From the NCBI GenBank assembly GCA_900757655.1, contig CAAEOT010000022.1:1-64000 (forward strand): a stretch of DNA of 64,000 bases, given 5' to 3'. The notes below the pieces were generated by a model. It was not told the origin of the DNA and ran no database searches. It worked only from the letters and a program-made list of their open reading frames with translations. Positions 23,684 to 32,297 of the stretch are shown here, one piece after another; position 1 is the first letter of the stretch, and each line of letters opens with the position of its first letter. Source of the stretch: an uncultured Oscillospiraceae bacterium (lineage in GTDB: Bacteria; Bacillota; Clostridia; Oscillospirales; Oscillospiraceae). The translations under genes were made by a program, and so were the position numbers.

Positions 23684-26038
23684 TCAGTATCGTCCCAACA
23701 TGCCCGAATCGGTCGTCACGAGCGTGACCTCCACAACCGTGCCGTGTTTGAGCTCGGTCCCGGCGGCCACAGTCTGCCCGGAGATCTTCTGGGAGGCGGT
23801 GTCCGTGATGGAGCTGTTGGTCTTGATATACAGGCCCAGCGCAGCCATGCGGTCGCGGGCCGTTTCATAACTCAGGTTGGTCAGATCGGGCATGGTTTCC
23901 TTGTCGCCCGAGGGCTCCTTGCCGGCATAGAGCAGGATGGTGCTGCCGTTGGCCACGACCGCGCCGCTGCCCGGCAGCTGCGCCGTGACGGTGCCGCCGT
24001 CGCCATAGACGCGCGCCTGCAGGCCGAGCTCCGCGAGCGCGGCCTTCGCCTGCTCGACGGACAGGCCGGTCACGTTCGGCACGGTCTTATCCATGTGCGT
24101 CTTTTCCGTCTCGGAGTACGACGGCTCCACGCCGAGGTACGGCAGGATGTCCGCCATCATTTTGCCGACGGTGGGCGCGGCCATCTGGCCGCCGCTGATG
24201 TAGATGCCGGTGCTGTTGCTCGGCGTGTCAAGCAGCACAAGGATGACGATCTGCGGGTCGTCCGCCGGGGCAAAGCCGATGAACGAGACAATGTACTCCT
24301 TCGCGCCGCCGGCCGCGTCCTGCGCGACCTTTTCCGACGTGCCAGTCTTGCCGCCGATGCGGTAGCCTGCGACGTAGGCGTTCTTGCCGGTGCCGTCGAC
24401 GGGGTCGCCGACGACCTGCTCCAGGATCTGGCGCACGGTAGCGCTCGTCTGCTCGCTCACGACCTGGCGCACCACGGTCGGCGAATTGGACACGACCGCC
24501 TCCCCGTCGCTGTTGACGACGCTCTTGACAACATATGGCTTCATGAGATAGCCGCCGTTGACGCAGGCGCTGACCGCCGTGATGAGCTGCAGCGGCGTGA
24601 TCGTAAACGTCTGGCCGAAGGAGGCCGCCGCGAGCTGGGAGAGGTTCTCCGGATCGTAGAACGTGTTCTGGCTCCACCAGATGCTGCCGCTCTCGCCGGA
24701 CATGTCGATGCCGGTCTTGGCCGTGAGGTTGCTGTCCACGTTATTGGTCAGGTTCAGAAAGCCGAACGCCTCGGCATACTTGTAGAATGTGCGCGCGCCG
24801 ACGAGCTGCCCGATCTGCACGAGCGCCACATTGCACGAGTGCTGGATGGCCTGCGTGAGGTTCTGGCTGCCGTGGCCGGTCGTCTTCCAGCACTTGAGGG
24901 GGTCGGTACGGCCGAGCACGTTCGTGCTGCCGCCGCAGTAAAACGACGAGTTTTCATTGACCACGCCCTCTTCGAGCGCCATGGCCAGCGTGATGATCTT
25001 GAACGTCGAGCCGGGCTCATAGGTGTCCGACAGGGCCTTGTTGCGCCACTGCTTCGTCTGCGCAGCGGAGAGCAGCTCGGCCTTCTTGCCGGGGTCGGTC
25101 TCGGCGTCGATGGCCTCCTGATCCTTGTCGCTGACCTTCTGATAATCGTTGAGGTCAAAGTTGCCGAGCGAGACCATGCCGAGGATGGCGCCGCTGTTGG
25201 GATCCATGGCGATGGCCGCCGCACCGTTTTGCACGTCGTAGTCCTCGACCGCCTGCTGCAGGTGCTTTTCGAGATAATACTGGATGGTGGCGTCGATGGT
25301 CAGGTTCATGTCGTTGCCCTTCGTCTCGTCGTAGTAATCCTCGTAGTTGACAAAGAGCATATCCGTGCCGCGGTTGTCCGTCGCGCGGATGATGCGGCCG
25401 GTGCTGCCGGTCAGAAAGCTGTCATAGCGCTGCTCGAGGCCGTAGCGGCCCTCATTGTCCTGCCCGACGAAGCCGATGACGTGCGCGGCGAGACTGCCGT
25501 AGGGATAATAGCGCTTCGTGTCCGGCTCGATCTTGACGCCAATGAGCTTATTCTCTTTTTTGAACGCGCGCACCTTTTCTGATACGTCCGGCTCGACCTT
25601 ACGCTTGACGACCTCATACCAGCGGTCGGTGTTTTTCGTCATGGCCAGGATCTTGTTATAATCGACGTCGAGGATCTCGGAAAGTTCGCGTGCGATCAGC
25701 TGCGGGTCCTCTTTGTTCTTGGCAATCTCGGCCGGGCTGATGAAGATCGTGTCGACCGAGGCATTCATGGCCAGGATCTTGCCGTTCGTGTCATAGATCG
25801 CGCCGCGCGAGGCCGTGATCTCCGTCTCGCGCACCTGCTGGTCAATTGCCATTTTTTCGTACTCGTCATGGTGTACGATCATGACGTTGAACAGCTTGAT
25901 GCCAAGGACAGCAAATGCAAGGATGCCGCACACAATCAAAAGGAAGCGTGTGCGGCGGAGCATCATGATATTCGGTGTTTTGGTACTTGCACGAAAGGGC
26001 ACGCGGTTGTCCCGGCGCCCGGAAGTTTCATTCGCCAT
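23684..26038 (-). CDS. spoVD: Class B penicillin-binding protein with two PASTA domains, SpoVD/FtsI type
   Basis: A septal D,D-transpeptidase that crosslinks peptidoglycan. The 784-residue protein has an N-terminal TM (about 31-52), a PBP dimerisation domain from ASRGAIYDTNGKILAMN near 77, and a transpeptidase domain with active-site Ser in YEPGSTFKI (near 340), the SCN motif in QHSCNVALVQ (near 400) and KTGT in GGKTGTSEK (near 560). It ends in two PASTA repeats (about 650-784). One PASTA tail is usual for SpoVD; this one has two. Position in the dcw cluster suggests it serves vegetative division, sporulation, or both. Confidence 0.94.
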   Translation of the reverse strand: MANETSGRRDNRVPFRASTKTPNIMMLRRTRFLLIVCGILAFAVLGIKLFNVMIVHHDEYEKMAIDQQVRETEITASRGAIYDTNGKILAMNASVDTIFISPAEIAKNKEDPQLIARELSEILDVDYNKILAMTKNTDRWYEVVKRKVEPDVSEKVRAFKKENKLIGVKIEPDTKRYYPYGSLAAHVIGFVGQDNEGRYGLEQRYDSFLTGSTGRIIRATDNRGTDMLFVNYEDYYDETKGNDMNLTIDATIQYYLEKHLQQAVEDYDVQNGAAAIAMDPNSGAILGMVSLGNFDLNDYQKVSDKDQEAIDAETDPGKKAELLSAAQTKQWRNKALSDTYEPGSTFKIITLAMALEEGVVNENSSFYCGGSTNVLGRTDPLKCWKTTGHGSQNLTQAIQHSCNVALVQIGQLVGARTFYKYAEAFGFLNLTNNVDSNLTAKTGIDMSGESGSIWWSQNTFYDPENLSQLAAASFGQTFTITPLQLITAVSACVNGGYLMKPYVVKSVVNSDGEAVVSNSPTVVRQVVSEQTSATVRQILEQVVGDPVDGTGKNAYVAGYRIGGKTGTSEKVAQDAAGGAKEYIVSFIGFAPADDPQIVILVLLDTPSNSTGIYISGGQMAAPTVGKMMADILPYLGVEPSYSETEKTHMDKTVPNVTGLSVEQAKAALAELGLQARVYGDGGTVTAQLPGSGAVVANGSTILLYAGKEPSGDKETMPDLTNLSYETARDRMAALGLYIKTNSSITDTASQKISGQTVAAGTELKHGTVVEVTLVTTDSGMLGRY

Positions 26039-26085
26039 GTCTGTCTCCTTGTTCCTGCGGGGATAGTTCTATCATACAGGCTGGC

Positions 26086-26631
26086 TCATCGAAAATATTC
26101 CAAAATAGATGAGAAGAAATCGCCGAGACGGTCGGCCAGACTCAGCGGCTCGGCCGCGCTCTGGTCGAGGACCACCGCCGTGTCCGCGGCGTCGCTGCTG
26201 CTGATGTAATAGAGCTGGTCGCTGCGCGGCTTCTGCATGCCGAGCTCATGAATGGCGTAGTCCTCGATTTCCGTGAGGTTGAACGCGCTCTCATAGTCGA
26301 TGCGCAGGCGCGTCTGCTGCTCCTGCAGTTCGGCGTACTGATCCTCGAGCGCCGAGACCTCCGCCGACGCCTGCGAGAGCTGCACACGTGCAACGAGCGA
26401 GATGACGATCAGCACGGCGGCGATGGCAAAGCCGAGCACGGCCAGCGGGGCGATCGCCTGCTTGGGCGTCGGAACGGACTCCGGGACGACGGCTTCCGTC
26501 GTCCGGGGGGCATGCGGCAGTTCTACAGGCGCACTGTACAGATACTCCTCGGCCGCGTTGCTGCGCAGGTCATACGCCGCGTTGCCGTCCATGCGCGCGG
26601 TATTCCGTTTTCTCGAAGCGGGAGATGCCAT
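26086..26631 (-). CDS. ftsL: FtsL/DivIC-like septum protein
   Basis: A 181-residue bitopic protein: long cytoplasmic N-terminus (about 1-68), TM at about 69-92 (LAVLGFAIAAVLIVISLVA), coiled coil (QLSQASAEVSALEDQYAELQ) and the DivIC/FtsL motif LTEIEDYAIHELGMQKP near 128-144. It lies between rsmH and the PBP, where ftsL is expected. The start is MASPASRKRN, 6 bases after AAGGAA. The tail, about 40 residues past the motif, is longer than usual. Confidence 0.88.
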   Translation of the reverse strand: MASPASRKRNTARMDGNAAYDLRSNAAEEYLYSAPVELPHAPRTTEAVVPESVPTPKQAIAPLAVLGFAIAAVLIVISLVARVQLSQASAEVSALEDQYAELQEQQTRLRIDYESAFNLTEIEDYAIHELGMQKPRSDQLYYISSSDAADTAVVLDQSAAEPLSLADRLGDFFSSILEYFR

Positions 26632-26645
26632 GGTCGGTTCCTTTC

Positions 26646-27578
26646 TCAGATGCGCTCCGCGACACGAAGTTTCGCGCTGCGGGCACGTGGGTTGCACTCC
26701 AGTTCTTCCTCGCCGGGCAGGATCGGCTTGCGGGAGACACTTCGCAGCGTCTGCACAAAGCCGCAGGTGCACACCGGCGCCTCACGCGGGCAGGTGCAGC
26801 CGTGCTCCCGCCGGGCGATGCCGGTCTTGACGATCCGGTCCTCAAGGGAATGAAAGCTGATGACGCACAGCCGCCCGCCGGCACGGAGCTTGTCCGGTGC
26901 GGTGTCCATCATCTCACGCACCGCCGCCAGCTCGTCGTTCACAGCGATGCGGATCGCCTGAAAGCTGCGCTTGGCGGGATGCTGTTTTTCGCGCAGCGCC
27001 GCGCCCGGCATGGCCGAGCGGATCACATCGACCAGCTCCAGCGTGGTCGCGATCGGCTGCTGTGCCCGGGCGCGTACGATTGCCCCGGCGATGCGAGGCG
27101 CGTAGCGCTCCTCGCCGTATTCATACAAAATGCGTTTGAGCTCGCCCTCCGGCCACTCATTGACGACGTTCCATGCGCTCAGGCCGCTGGTCGCGTCCAT
27201 GCGCATATCGAGCGGCGCGTCATGCATATAGGAAAAGCCGCGCTGCGTCTCATCGAGCTGCGGCGAGGAAACACCGAGATCAAAGAGCATACCGTCCACG
27301 GCGTCGATGCCGAGACGGTCAAGAATGGCGGCCGTGTCGCGAAAGTTGCCGTGCACGAGCTGCACACGGTCCCCAAACGGGGCCAGCCGCGCGCCGGCGC
27401 GCGCGATCGCCGTCTCGTCGCGGTCGATGCCGATGAGCGTTCCGGTCGTCAGGCGGCCGGCGATCTGCTCGGAGTGGCCGCCCATACCGAGCGTGCCGTC
27501 CACGTAGATGCCGTCGGGGCGGATATTCAGGTTCTCGATGCATTCGTGCAGCAGCACGGGGATATGTCCGGCGTCCAT
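26646..27578 (-). CDS. rsmH: 16S rRNA (cytosine1402-N4)-methyltransferase RsmH
   Basis: Methylates N4 of C1402 in the decoding centre. The 310-residue SAM-dependent enzyme has HIPVLLHECIENL at 5-17, the SAM loop VDGTLGMGGHSEQIAG near 25-40, and LFDLGVSSPQLDETQRGFSY near 97-116. The C-terminal CVISFHSLEDRIVK lies near 255. The ATG overlaps the mraZ stop by one base. Confidence 0.96.
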   Translation of the reverse strand: MDAGHIPVLLHECIENLNIRPDGIYVDGTLGMGGHSEQIAGRLTTGTLIGIDRDETAIARAGARLAPFGDRVQLVHGNFRDTAAILDRLGIDAVDGMLFDLGVSSPQLDETQRGFSYMHDAPLDMRMDATSGLSAWNVVNEWPEGELKRILYEYGEERYAPRIAGAIVRARAQQPIATTLELVDVIRSAMPGAALREKQHPAKRSFQAIRIAVNDELAAVREMMDTAPDKLRAGGRLCVISFHSLEDRIVKTGIARREHGCTCPREAPVCTCGFVQTLRSVSRKPILPGEEELECNPRARSAKLRVAERI

Positions 27579-27994
27579 CAGAAATCCAGCTCCTCCATCA
27601 CGGCGGCGATGTTCTCCGGCAGCGCCTCGAGCGGGCAGATCTCATCCCAACGCGCGCTGTCCCAGAACTCCGCGTGGTTGTTGCTGCCGACCACGGTGAC
27701 GCTCTTGGTCAGGCCGGCAAATTCACGCAGGTGCTGCGGCAGGAGGATGCGCCCCTGGCCGTCAAGCTCGCAGCGGGCCGCATACGCAAACAGCGGACGC
27801 ACCTTGCGCTGCTGTACATTGGACATGGCGGCGGCTTTCTCTGAGATGCCCTTCCAGTTTTCCTGACTGTAAGCCGACAGGCACTTCTCGGGCGAGACCG
27901 TCACATAGAACGTATCGCCCAGCTCTTCGCGGAGCTTGGCCGGGATGAACAGACGGCCTTTGGCGTCGAGCGTATGCTGATAGATGCCGGTCAT
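27578..27994 (-). CDS. mraZ: Transcriptional regulator MraZ
   Basis: A 138-residue protein with two AbrB-like DXXXR modules, GIYQHTLDAKGRLFIPAKLR at 3-22 and RCELDGQGRILLPQHLR near 75-91. MraZ proteins form rings and bind TGGG-type repeats upstream of their own operon. Such repeats lie between its promoter and start (28063-28077). Start MTGIYQHT follows a GGGGGG-rich site. It is the first gene of the division and cell-wall cluster. Confidence 0.95.
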   Translation of the reverse strand: MTGIYQHTLDAKGRLFIPAKLREELGDTFYVTVSPEKCLSAYSQENWKGISEKAAAMSNVQQRKVRPLFAYAARCELDGQGRILLPQHLREFAGLTKSVTVVGSNNHAEFWDSARWDEICPLEALPENIAAVMEELDF

Positions 27995-28062
27995 GCTGCA
28001 TCCCCCCTTCTCCGGAATCGTGCACTTTCGCGCCCCATGCGTGGGCTTTTGATGCTTTTTAA

Positions 28063-28077
28063 ACCACTTCGCCCCAC
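28063..28077 (-). promoter_or_regulatory. MraZ-box-like repeats downstream of the mraZ promoter
   Basis: On the minus strand GTGGGG (28077-28072) and GTGGT (28067-28063) are spaced 10 bases apart, the helical spacing of known MraZ boxes. They start about 10 bases after the predicted transcription start. A further ATGGGG lies about 40 bases on, near 28037. Binding is inferred. Confidence 0.5.
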
Positions 28078-28088
28078 ATGTAATCCTC

Positions 28089-28117
28089 ATTATAGTGGCA
28101 GGTCAGGGAAATTGCAA
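28089..28117 (-). promoter_or_regulatory. SigA-type promoter of the mraZ division/cell-wall cluster
   Basis: TTGCAA (28117-28112), a 17-bp spacer and a consensus TATAAT (28094-28089) on the minus strand. The leader to the mraZ ATG is about 88 nt. The rest of the 370-base gap (27995-28364) holds the MraZ boxes, two terminators and about 130 AT-rich bases (28118-28249) in which I see nothing firm. Confidence 0.8.
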
Positions 28118-28249
28118 GGAGAAATTCCCGCCAATTCCTTGTAAATTCCGACAATTCTGTCAATCCGCCCGTGGTTTTCCCGGCCACAAGCTTTTGCGTT
28201 TTTCGCCGGAAAAAGGAAAACAGTAGCACAAGATATGCCGGCATTGCAC

Positions 28250-28291
28250 AAAAAAATCCCCGCCGGAAGCGCCAAACGCGCCCCCGGCGGG
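28250..28291 (-). terminator. Second of two tandem terminators upstream of the dcw cluster
   Basis: An outer 8-bp GC stem (CCCGCCGG / CCGGCGGG) with inner GCGC pairing, followed on the minus strand by A and seven T (28256-28250). Confidence 0.7.
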
Positions 28292-28310
28292 CAAAAATTT
28301 CGGCAAAACG

Positions 28311-28341
28311 CAAAACCGCCGCCGGGCAAGCCGGCGGCGGT
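28311..28341 (-). terminator. Intrinsic terminator after the coiled-coil protein gene
   Basis: An 11-bp stem (ACCGCCGCCGG / CCGGCGGCGGT, 5-nt loop) followed by TTTTGCGTTTT on the minus strand, 24 bases after the stop. Confidence 0.75.
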
Positions 28342-28364
28342 GCAGATGTGCAGGAAAACGTCAG

Positions 28365-28907
28365 TCAGTTGGCTTCTTCCGGGGCATCCTCGCCCTCGAA
28401 GCGGATCTCAGGCTGCTGGGCCGCGGGCGCGGCTGCGGGCGCAGCCGTGCTGCCGGCGACACCCTGGAACGCAGCGTGTGCCTGCTGCACATTGCCGAGC
28501 GCGGCGGAAATCGCCTCCTCCGTGCGGCGCAGCGCCTCATCGCAGAACTGGCTCGAGGCGCGGCGTAGCGCGTCGGCCTTAGCCTGCGTGGAGGCAAGCA
28601 TTTCGTTGCTACGGGCCTTGGCGATGCGCACGATCTCCTGATCGTTCACGAGCGCGCGTGCACGCTCCTCCGCCTGATTGCGGATGCCTTCGGCCTCGCG
28701 CTTGGCATTGTTGATGAATTCGTCGCGGGCGGAGACCAGACGCTTTGCCTCGGAAAGCTCCACCGGCATGGCGGTCTTGATCTCATCCAGAATCTCGAGA
28801 ACCTGGTCACGCTCGACGATGCATTTTTCGTTGCCGAGCGGCACGCCCCATGCCTCCGACACCATGGTATAAAGCTGGTCAATGAGCTCCATGACTTCGT
28901 TGTCCAT
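28365..28907 (-). CDS. Coiled-coil protein, DivIVA/ATP-synthase-b-like, linked to coaD
   Basis: A 180-residue soluble protein with no named function. Residues 1-50 are a mixed domain (MDNEVMELIDQLYTMVSEAW). Residues 55-140 form a charged helix rich in Ala/Glu/Arg (SEAKRLVSARDEFINNAKRE and onward), similar in character to DivIVA and F-ATPase subunit b. The tail is Ala/Pro-rich and ends acidic (FEGEDAPEEAN). Start follows GGGAGGAAACAAA. Genes of this type next to coaD and rsmD recur in Clostridia. A membrane or septum scaffold role is only a guess. Confidence 0.7.
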   Translation of the reverse strand: MDNEVMELIDQLYTMVSEAWGVPLGNEKCIVERDQVLEILDEIKTAMPVELSEAKRLVSARDEFINNAKREAEGIRNQAEERARALVNDQEIVRIAKARSNEMLASTQAKADALRRASSQFCDEALRRTEEAISAALGNVQQAHAAFQGVAGSTAAPAAAPAAQQPEIRFEGEDAPEEAN

Positions 28908-28965
28908 TTTGTTTCCTCCCAAAGCGTGTTCCGGCAGAGCCGGTGAAAAAACTGTCCGAATCGAA

Positions 28966-29457
28966 TTATTCGCTGCGCATGGCACGTTCGTGCACATCGT
29001 CGATGATCTCGCACGGTACAAACGGCTTGAGATCCGCACCATAACCGGCGAGCTCCTTGACGACCGACGAGCTGAGGAACGTATATTTCTGACTGGCCGT
29101 CAGGAACATGGTGTCCAGCTCGGGATTGATCTTCTTGTTGATGAGCGCCATCTGAAACTCGTTTTCAAAGTCCGTGTTCGCACGCAGGCCCTTGACGATG
29201 ACCGCCCCCTCCGGGAAGGTCTTGGCATATTCGGCGAGCAGGCCGTCGAACGTGTCCACCTCCACATTGGGAAAGCGGCTGACAACGCGGCGTGCGAGCG
29301 CCACGCGCTCCTCGCGGGTGAACATGGGGTGCAGTTTGCCGGCGTTGGGCATGATACACACGACGACGCGCTCGAAAATACCGGATGCGCGGCGGATGAT
29401 GTTCAGATGGCCGAGCGTAATGGGGTCAAAGCTGCCGGGGTAGATCGCTGTTTTCAT
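28966..29457 (-). CDS. coaD: Pantetheine-phosphate adenylyltransferase CoaD
   Basis: Penultimate step of coenzyme A synthesis: joins 4'-phosphopantetheine and ATP to dephospho-CoA. The 163-residue nucleotidyltransferase has AIYPGSFDPITLGHLNII at 4-21 (with the GxxH motif) and the second motif YTFLSSSVVKELAGYGAD near 125-142. The ATG overlaps the rsmD stop as ATGA, the common rsmD-coaD pairing. Confidence 0.97.
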   Translation of the reverse strand: MKTAIYPGSFDPITLGHLNIIRRASGIFERVVVCIMPNAGKLHPMFTREERVALARRVVSRFPNVEVDTFDGLLAEYAKTFPEGAVIVKGLRANTDFENEFQMALINKKINPELDTMFLTASQKYTFLSSSVVKELAGYGADLKPFVPCEIIDDVHERAMRSE

Positions 29458-29996
29458 GCGTGGGTTCCCTTTCCGTAGAGCGTAAGCTTGATCTTGCCGT
29501 AATTGCGCTCCGTGAGCAGATGATACGGCGGCTGGAGCTGCGGGAGCACCTTTTCGCGGCGGCTTTCACACACGATTATACCACCCTCAGCCAATATGTC
29601 AAACTGTACAACATTTTCAAGTGCTTTGTCAAGCAGTCCCGTATCATATGGCGGATCAAGAAAGATCAGGTCGAACTTTCCGCACGTGCGCAGGTAGCCG
29701 AGCGACTCGCCCTGCACGACGTCGCCCTGCAGGCGGCAGAGCGCGAGATTGGCGCGCACGAGCTGCACGGCGGCGCGGCTCTCATCGACGAACACGGCGC
29801 TGCGCGCGCCGCGGCTGAGCGCCTCGATGCCAAGCTGTCCCGTGCCGGCAAAGAGGTCGAGCACGCGCCGGCCCTCGATGTCGAACTGAATGAGGTTGAA
29901 CATGGATTCCTTGACATTATCGGTCGTGGGACGGGTGGCCATCCCCTCCGGCTCGCGCAGCCTGCGGCCGCGGGCCGTGCCTGTGATCACGCGCAT
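29454..29996 (-). CDS. rsmD: 16S rRNA (guanine966-N2)-methyltransferase RsmD
   Basis: A 180-residue SAM-dependent methyltransferase. It has MRVITGTARGRRL at the start, RPTTDNVKESMFNLIQ near 22-37, the SAM loop VLDLFAGTGQLGIEALSRGA near 45-64 and the catalytic LDPPYD near 113. It overlaps the uvrC end by 10 bases and coaD by 4. Confidence 0.95.
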   Translation of the reverse strand: MRVITGTARGRRLREPEGMATRPTTDNVKESMFNLIQFDIEGRRVLDLFAGTGQLGIEALSRGARSAVFVDESRAAVQLVRANLALCRLQGDVVQGESLGYLRTCGKFDLIFLDPPYDTGLLDKALENVVQFDILAEGGIIVCESRREKVLPQLQPPYHLLTERNYGKIKLTLYGKGTHA

Positions 29997-31819
29997 GGCG
30001 GTTCTCCTTTCGGGTGATAGTGGTCGTAGACCGCGCGGGCAACGCCCGCCGGGACGGCCGCGCACAGCTCCTCATATGAAGCCGCGCGGATGGCCTTGAC
30101 GCTGCGGAACGTCTTGAGCAGCGCGTTGCGCCGCTTCTCGCCCACGCCGGGGATCTGATCGAGCTCGGACGAGAGACTCTCACGCCGCAGCCGGCGTTGA
30201 TAGTCAATGGAAAAACGGTGCGTCTCCTCCTGGATGGTACCGATGAAGGCGAACACCGCGGGGTTGGCGGCGATGCCGATCTCGTGCCCGCCGGGGGTGA
30301 TGAGTGCACGCGTGCGGTGGCGATCGTCCTTGACCATGCCGAACACCGGCACCTGCAGGCCGAAGCCGTCGAGCACCGCCTGCGCGACAGATGCATGCTC
30401 GGTGCCGCCGTCGATGAGCAGCAGATCCGGCAGCGGGCAAAAGCCGGGGTCGCCGTCCACATAGTGCTGAAAGCGGCGCGTGACCGCCTCGTGCATGGAT
30501 CCGTAATCGTTCTGCCCGTCCGTCGTGCGGATGCGGAACTTCCGGTAGTCCGACTTGCGCGGCCGCCCGTGCTGGAACACGGTCATGCCGGCGACGATGC
30601 CGGTGTCGCCAAGGTTGGAGATGTCAAATGCCTCGATGCGCTCCGGCGGCGCATCCAGCTCCAGCGCGCGCTGGAGCCACTCGAGCGTTTTGAGGCTGCG
30701 CTGCGCCTTCGTCGTTGCGATGAGGATCTCTTCCTGTGCATTTTTTGCCGCCATCTCCGTCAGGCGGCACTTGTCGCCGCGCTGCGGCACGGCGAGCGCG
30801 ACCTTGTGCCCCGCCGCCTCGGTGAGCAGGCGCTCGAGCGCGTCCTGTCCCTCGAGCACGCACGGCAGCAGCACCTGACGCGGGTAAGTGCCGCGGCCCT
30901 CATAATACTGCTGCACGAGCGCGGCGAGCGCCTCGCCGTCCGGCTCCATCGGCTCGTCGAGAAACGACCTGTCCTTGCCCGTGAGATTGCCGTCCGTAAA
31001 GTGCAGCACGGTAAAGCAGCACTTGGCCCCGCGCTGAAAGCCGACGGCGTCCGTGTCGGAATAGGCCGTGGCGATGACACGCTGGTGGTTCTGCAGACCC
31101 TGGATGGCGCGCAGCCGGTCGCGCAGCGACGCCGCGTATTCAAACCGCAGCGCGTCGGCCGCAGCCTGCATCTGCTCGGTCAGTTCGGCCGTGAGCTCCG
31201 CCGTGCGGCCGTCAAGGATCATCTCGGCCTCGCGGATGGCCTTGAGATACTCCGCGCGCGTAACGTCCTTCAGGCAGTAGCCTGCGCAGGTGCCCATGTG
31301 GTAATTCAGGCACGGGCGGGCGCGGCCGATGTCGCGCGGAAAGCGGCGCGTGCACGTCGGCAGGCGCAGCGTCTTGCACACGGTGTCAATGATCTCCGCC
31401 GTCATGCTCCGCCCGCCGTAGGGGCCGAAGTATTTCGCGCCGTCCTTCTCTGTATGGTTCACCAGTGAGAACGTCGGGTACGGCTGCGTCACGTCCAGGC
31501 GCACGAAGGGGTAGCCCTTGTCGTCCTTGAGCAGAATGTTGTATTTGGGTTTGTGCAGCTTGATGAGCGAGTTTTCGAGCACGAGCGCCTCAAACTCGGA
31601 CTGCACGACAATGACATTGAAATCCGCAACGTGCGCGACCATGGCCGCCACCTTCGGCAGGTGCTCGCCACGAAAATAGCTCGTGACGCGGTTTTTGAGC
31701 GCTTTCGCCTTGCCGATATAGATGACCTCGCCGTGCTCGTCGAGCATGATGTACACGCCCGGCAGCAGCGGGAGCATATTGGCCTTTTCGCGCAGCTGTT
31801 CGGGTCGGAGTTTTTCCAT
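29987..31819 (-). CDS. uvrC: Excinuclease ABC subunit UvrC
   Basis: Makes both incisions around DNA lesions in nucleotide excision repair. The 610-residue protein has the GIY-YIG domain (LPGVYIMLDEHGEVIYIGKA near 17-36), a UVR motif for UvrB near 200, the RNase H-like second nuclease domain (about 370-520, with IEAFDISNLGDTGIVAGMTV) and helix-hairpin-helix repeats (IPGVGEKRRNALLKTFRS near 555). The start lies past a terminator that separates it from ptsH. Confidence 0.97.
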   Translation of the reverse strand: MEKLRPEQLREKANMLPLLPGVYIMLDEHGEVIYIGKAKALKNRVTSYFRGEHLPKVAAMVAHVADFNVIVVQSEFEALVLENSLIKLHKPKYNILLKDDKGYPFVRLDVTQPYPTFSLVNHTEKDGAKYFGPYGGRSMTAEIIDTVCKTLRLPTCTRRFPRDIGRARPCLNYHMGTCAGYCLKDVTRAEYLKAIREAEMILDGRTAELTAELTEQMQAAADALRFEYAASLRDRLRAIQGLQNHQRVIATAYSDTDAVGFQRGAKCCFTVLHFTDGNLTGKDRSFLDEPMEPDGEALAALVQQYYEGRGTYPRQVLLPCVLEGQDALERLLTEAAGHKVALAVPQRGDKCRLTEMAAKNAQEEILIATTKAQRSLKTLEWLQRALELDAPPERIEAFDISNLGDTGIVAGMTVFQHGRPRKSDYRKFRIRTTDGQNDYGSMHEAVTRRFQHYVDGDPGFCPLPDLLLIDGGTEHASVAQAVLDGFGLQVPVFGMVKDDRHRTRALITPGGHEIGIAANPAVFAFIGTIQEETHRFSIDYQRRLRRESLSSELDQIPGVGEKRRNALLKTFRSVKAIRAASYEELCAAVPAGVARAVYDHYHPKGEPPCA

Positions 31820-31856
31820 AAGCCTGCTCCTGCGGTACCAAAGAAGATCTGCGGTC

Positions 31857-31893
31857 AGGAAAACAGGGGCGTGCTGAAGACACGCCCCTGTTT
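31857..31893 (-). terminator. Intrinsic terminator after ptsH
   Basis: A 13-bp stem (AAACAGGGGCGTG / CACGCCCCTGTTT, 7-nt loop) followed by a short T-run on the minus strand, 20 bases after the stop. Confidence 0.8.
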
Positions 31894-31912
31894 CGGTTTC
31901 ATGTTGTTGGGA

Positions 31913-32176
31913 TCACTCGGAAAAATCGGAATTGATCAGTGCGGTCAGGGTATCGATCGCTTCCTGCTCGTCGGCGCCGTCCGCCACGAGGGTGACCGTC
32001 GTGCCCTTCACGATACCGAGCGACAAAACGCCGAGCAGACTCTTGGCGTTGACGCGTCTCTCGTCTTTTTCGATCCAGATGCTGCTCTTGAATTCGTTTG
32101 CCTTCTGGATGAAGAAGGTCGCGGGCCGTGCATGGAGTCCCACCTGGTTGTTGATGACTGCTTCTTTCGTGATCAT
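31913..32176 (-). CDS. ptsH: Phosphocarrier protein HPr
   Basis: An 87-residue HPr-fold protein. The phosphorylatable His is in VGLHARPATFF (about residue 15) and the regulatory Ser in NAKSLLGVLSLGI (about 46). Both residues are present, so it can serve PTS sugar transport and CcpA-type regulation; Crh, which lacks the His, is excluded. It stands alone with its own promoter and terminator and no linked ptsI. The ATG at 32176 is 8 bases after AAGGAG; an in-frame GTG 9 bases earlier overlaps the RBS. Confidence 0.93.
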   Translation of the reverse strand: MITKEAVINNQVGLHARPATFFIQKANEFKSSIWIEKDERRVNAKSLLGVLSLGIVKGTTVTLVADGADEQEAIDTLTALINSDFSE

Positions 32177-32211
32177 TTTCTCCACTCCTTATGCACTATT
32201 ATGCTTTTTCC

Positions 32212-32240
32212 ATCTTATCAAAAACGCCCTGCATCGTCAA
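32212..32240 (-). promoter_or_regulatory. SigA-type promoter of ptsH
   Basis: TTGACG (32240-32235), a 17-bp spacer and TAAGAT (32217-32212) on the minus strand, about 35 bases upstream of the ATG. No clear mutS2 terminator is visible between 32241 and 32297. Confidence 0.65.
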
Positions 32241-32297
32241 CCGATTTTCACTTTTTCGTTGCTTTGCACAGCGTTTTTTCGCCGGTATTTTCCGATT

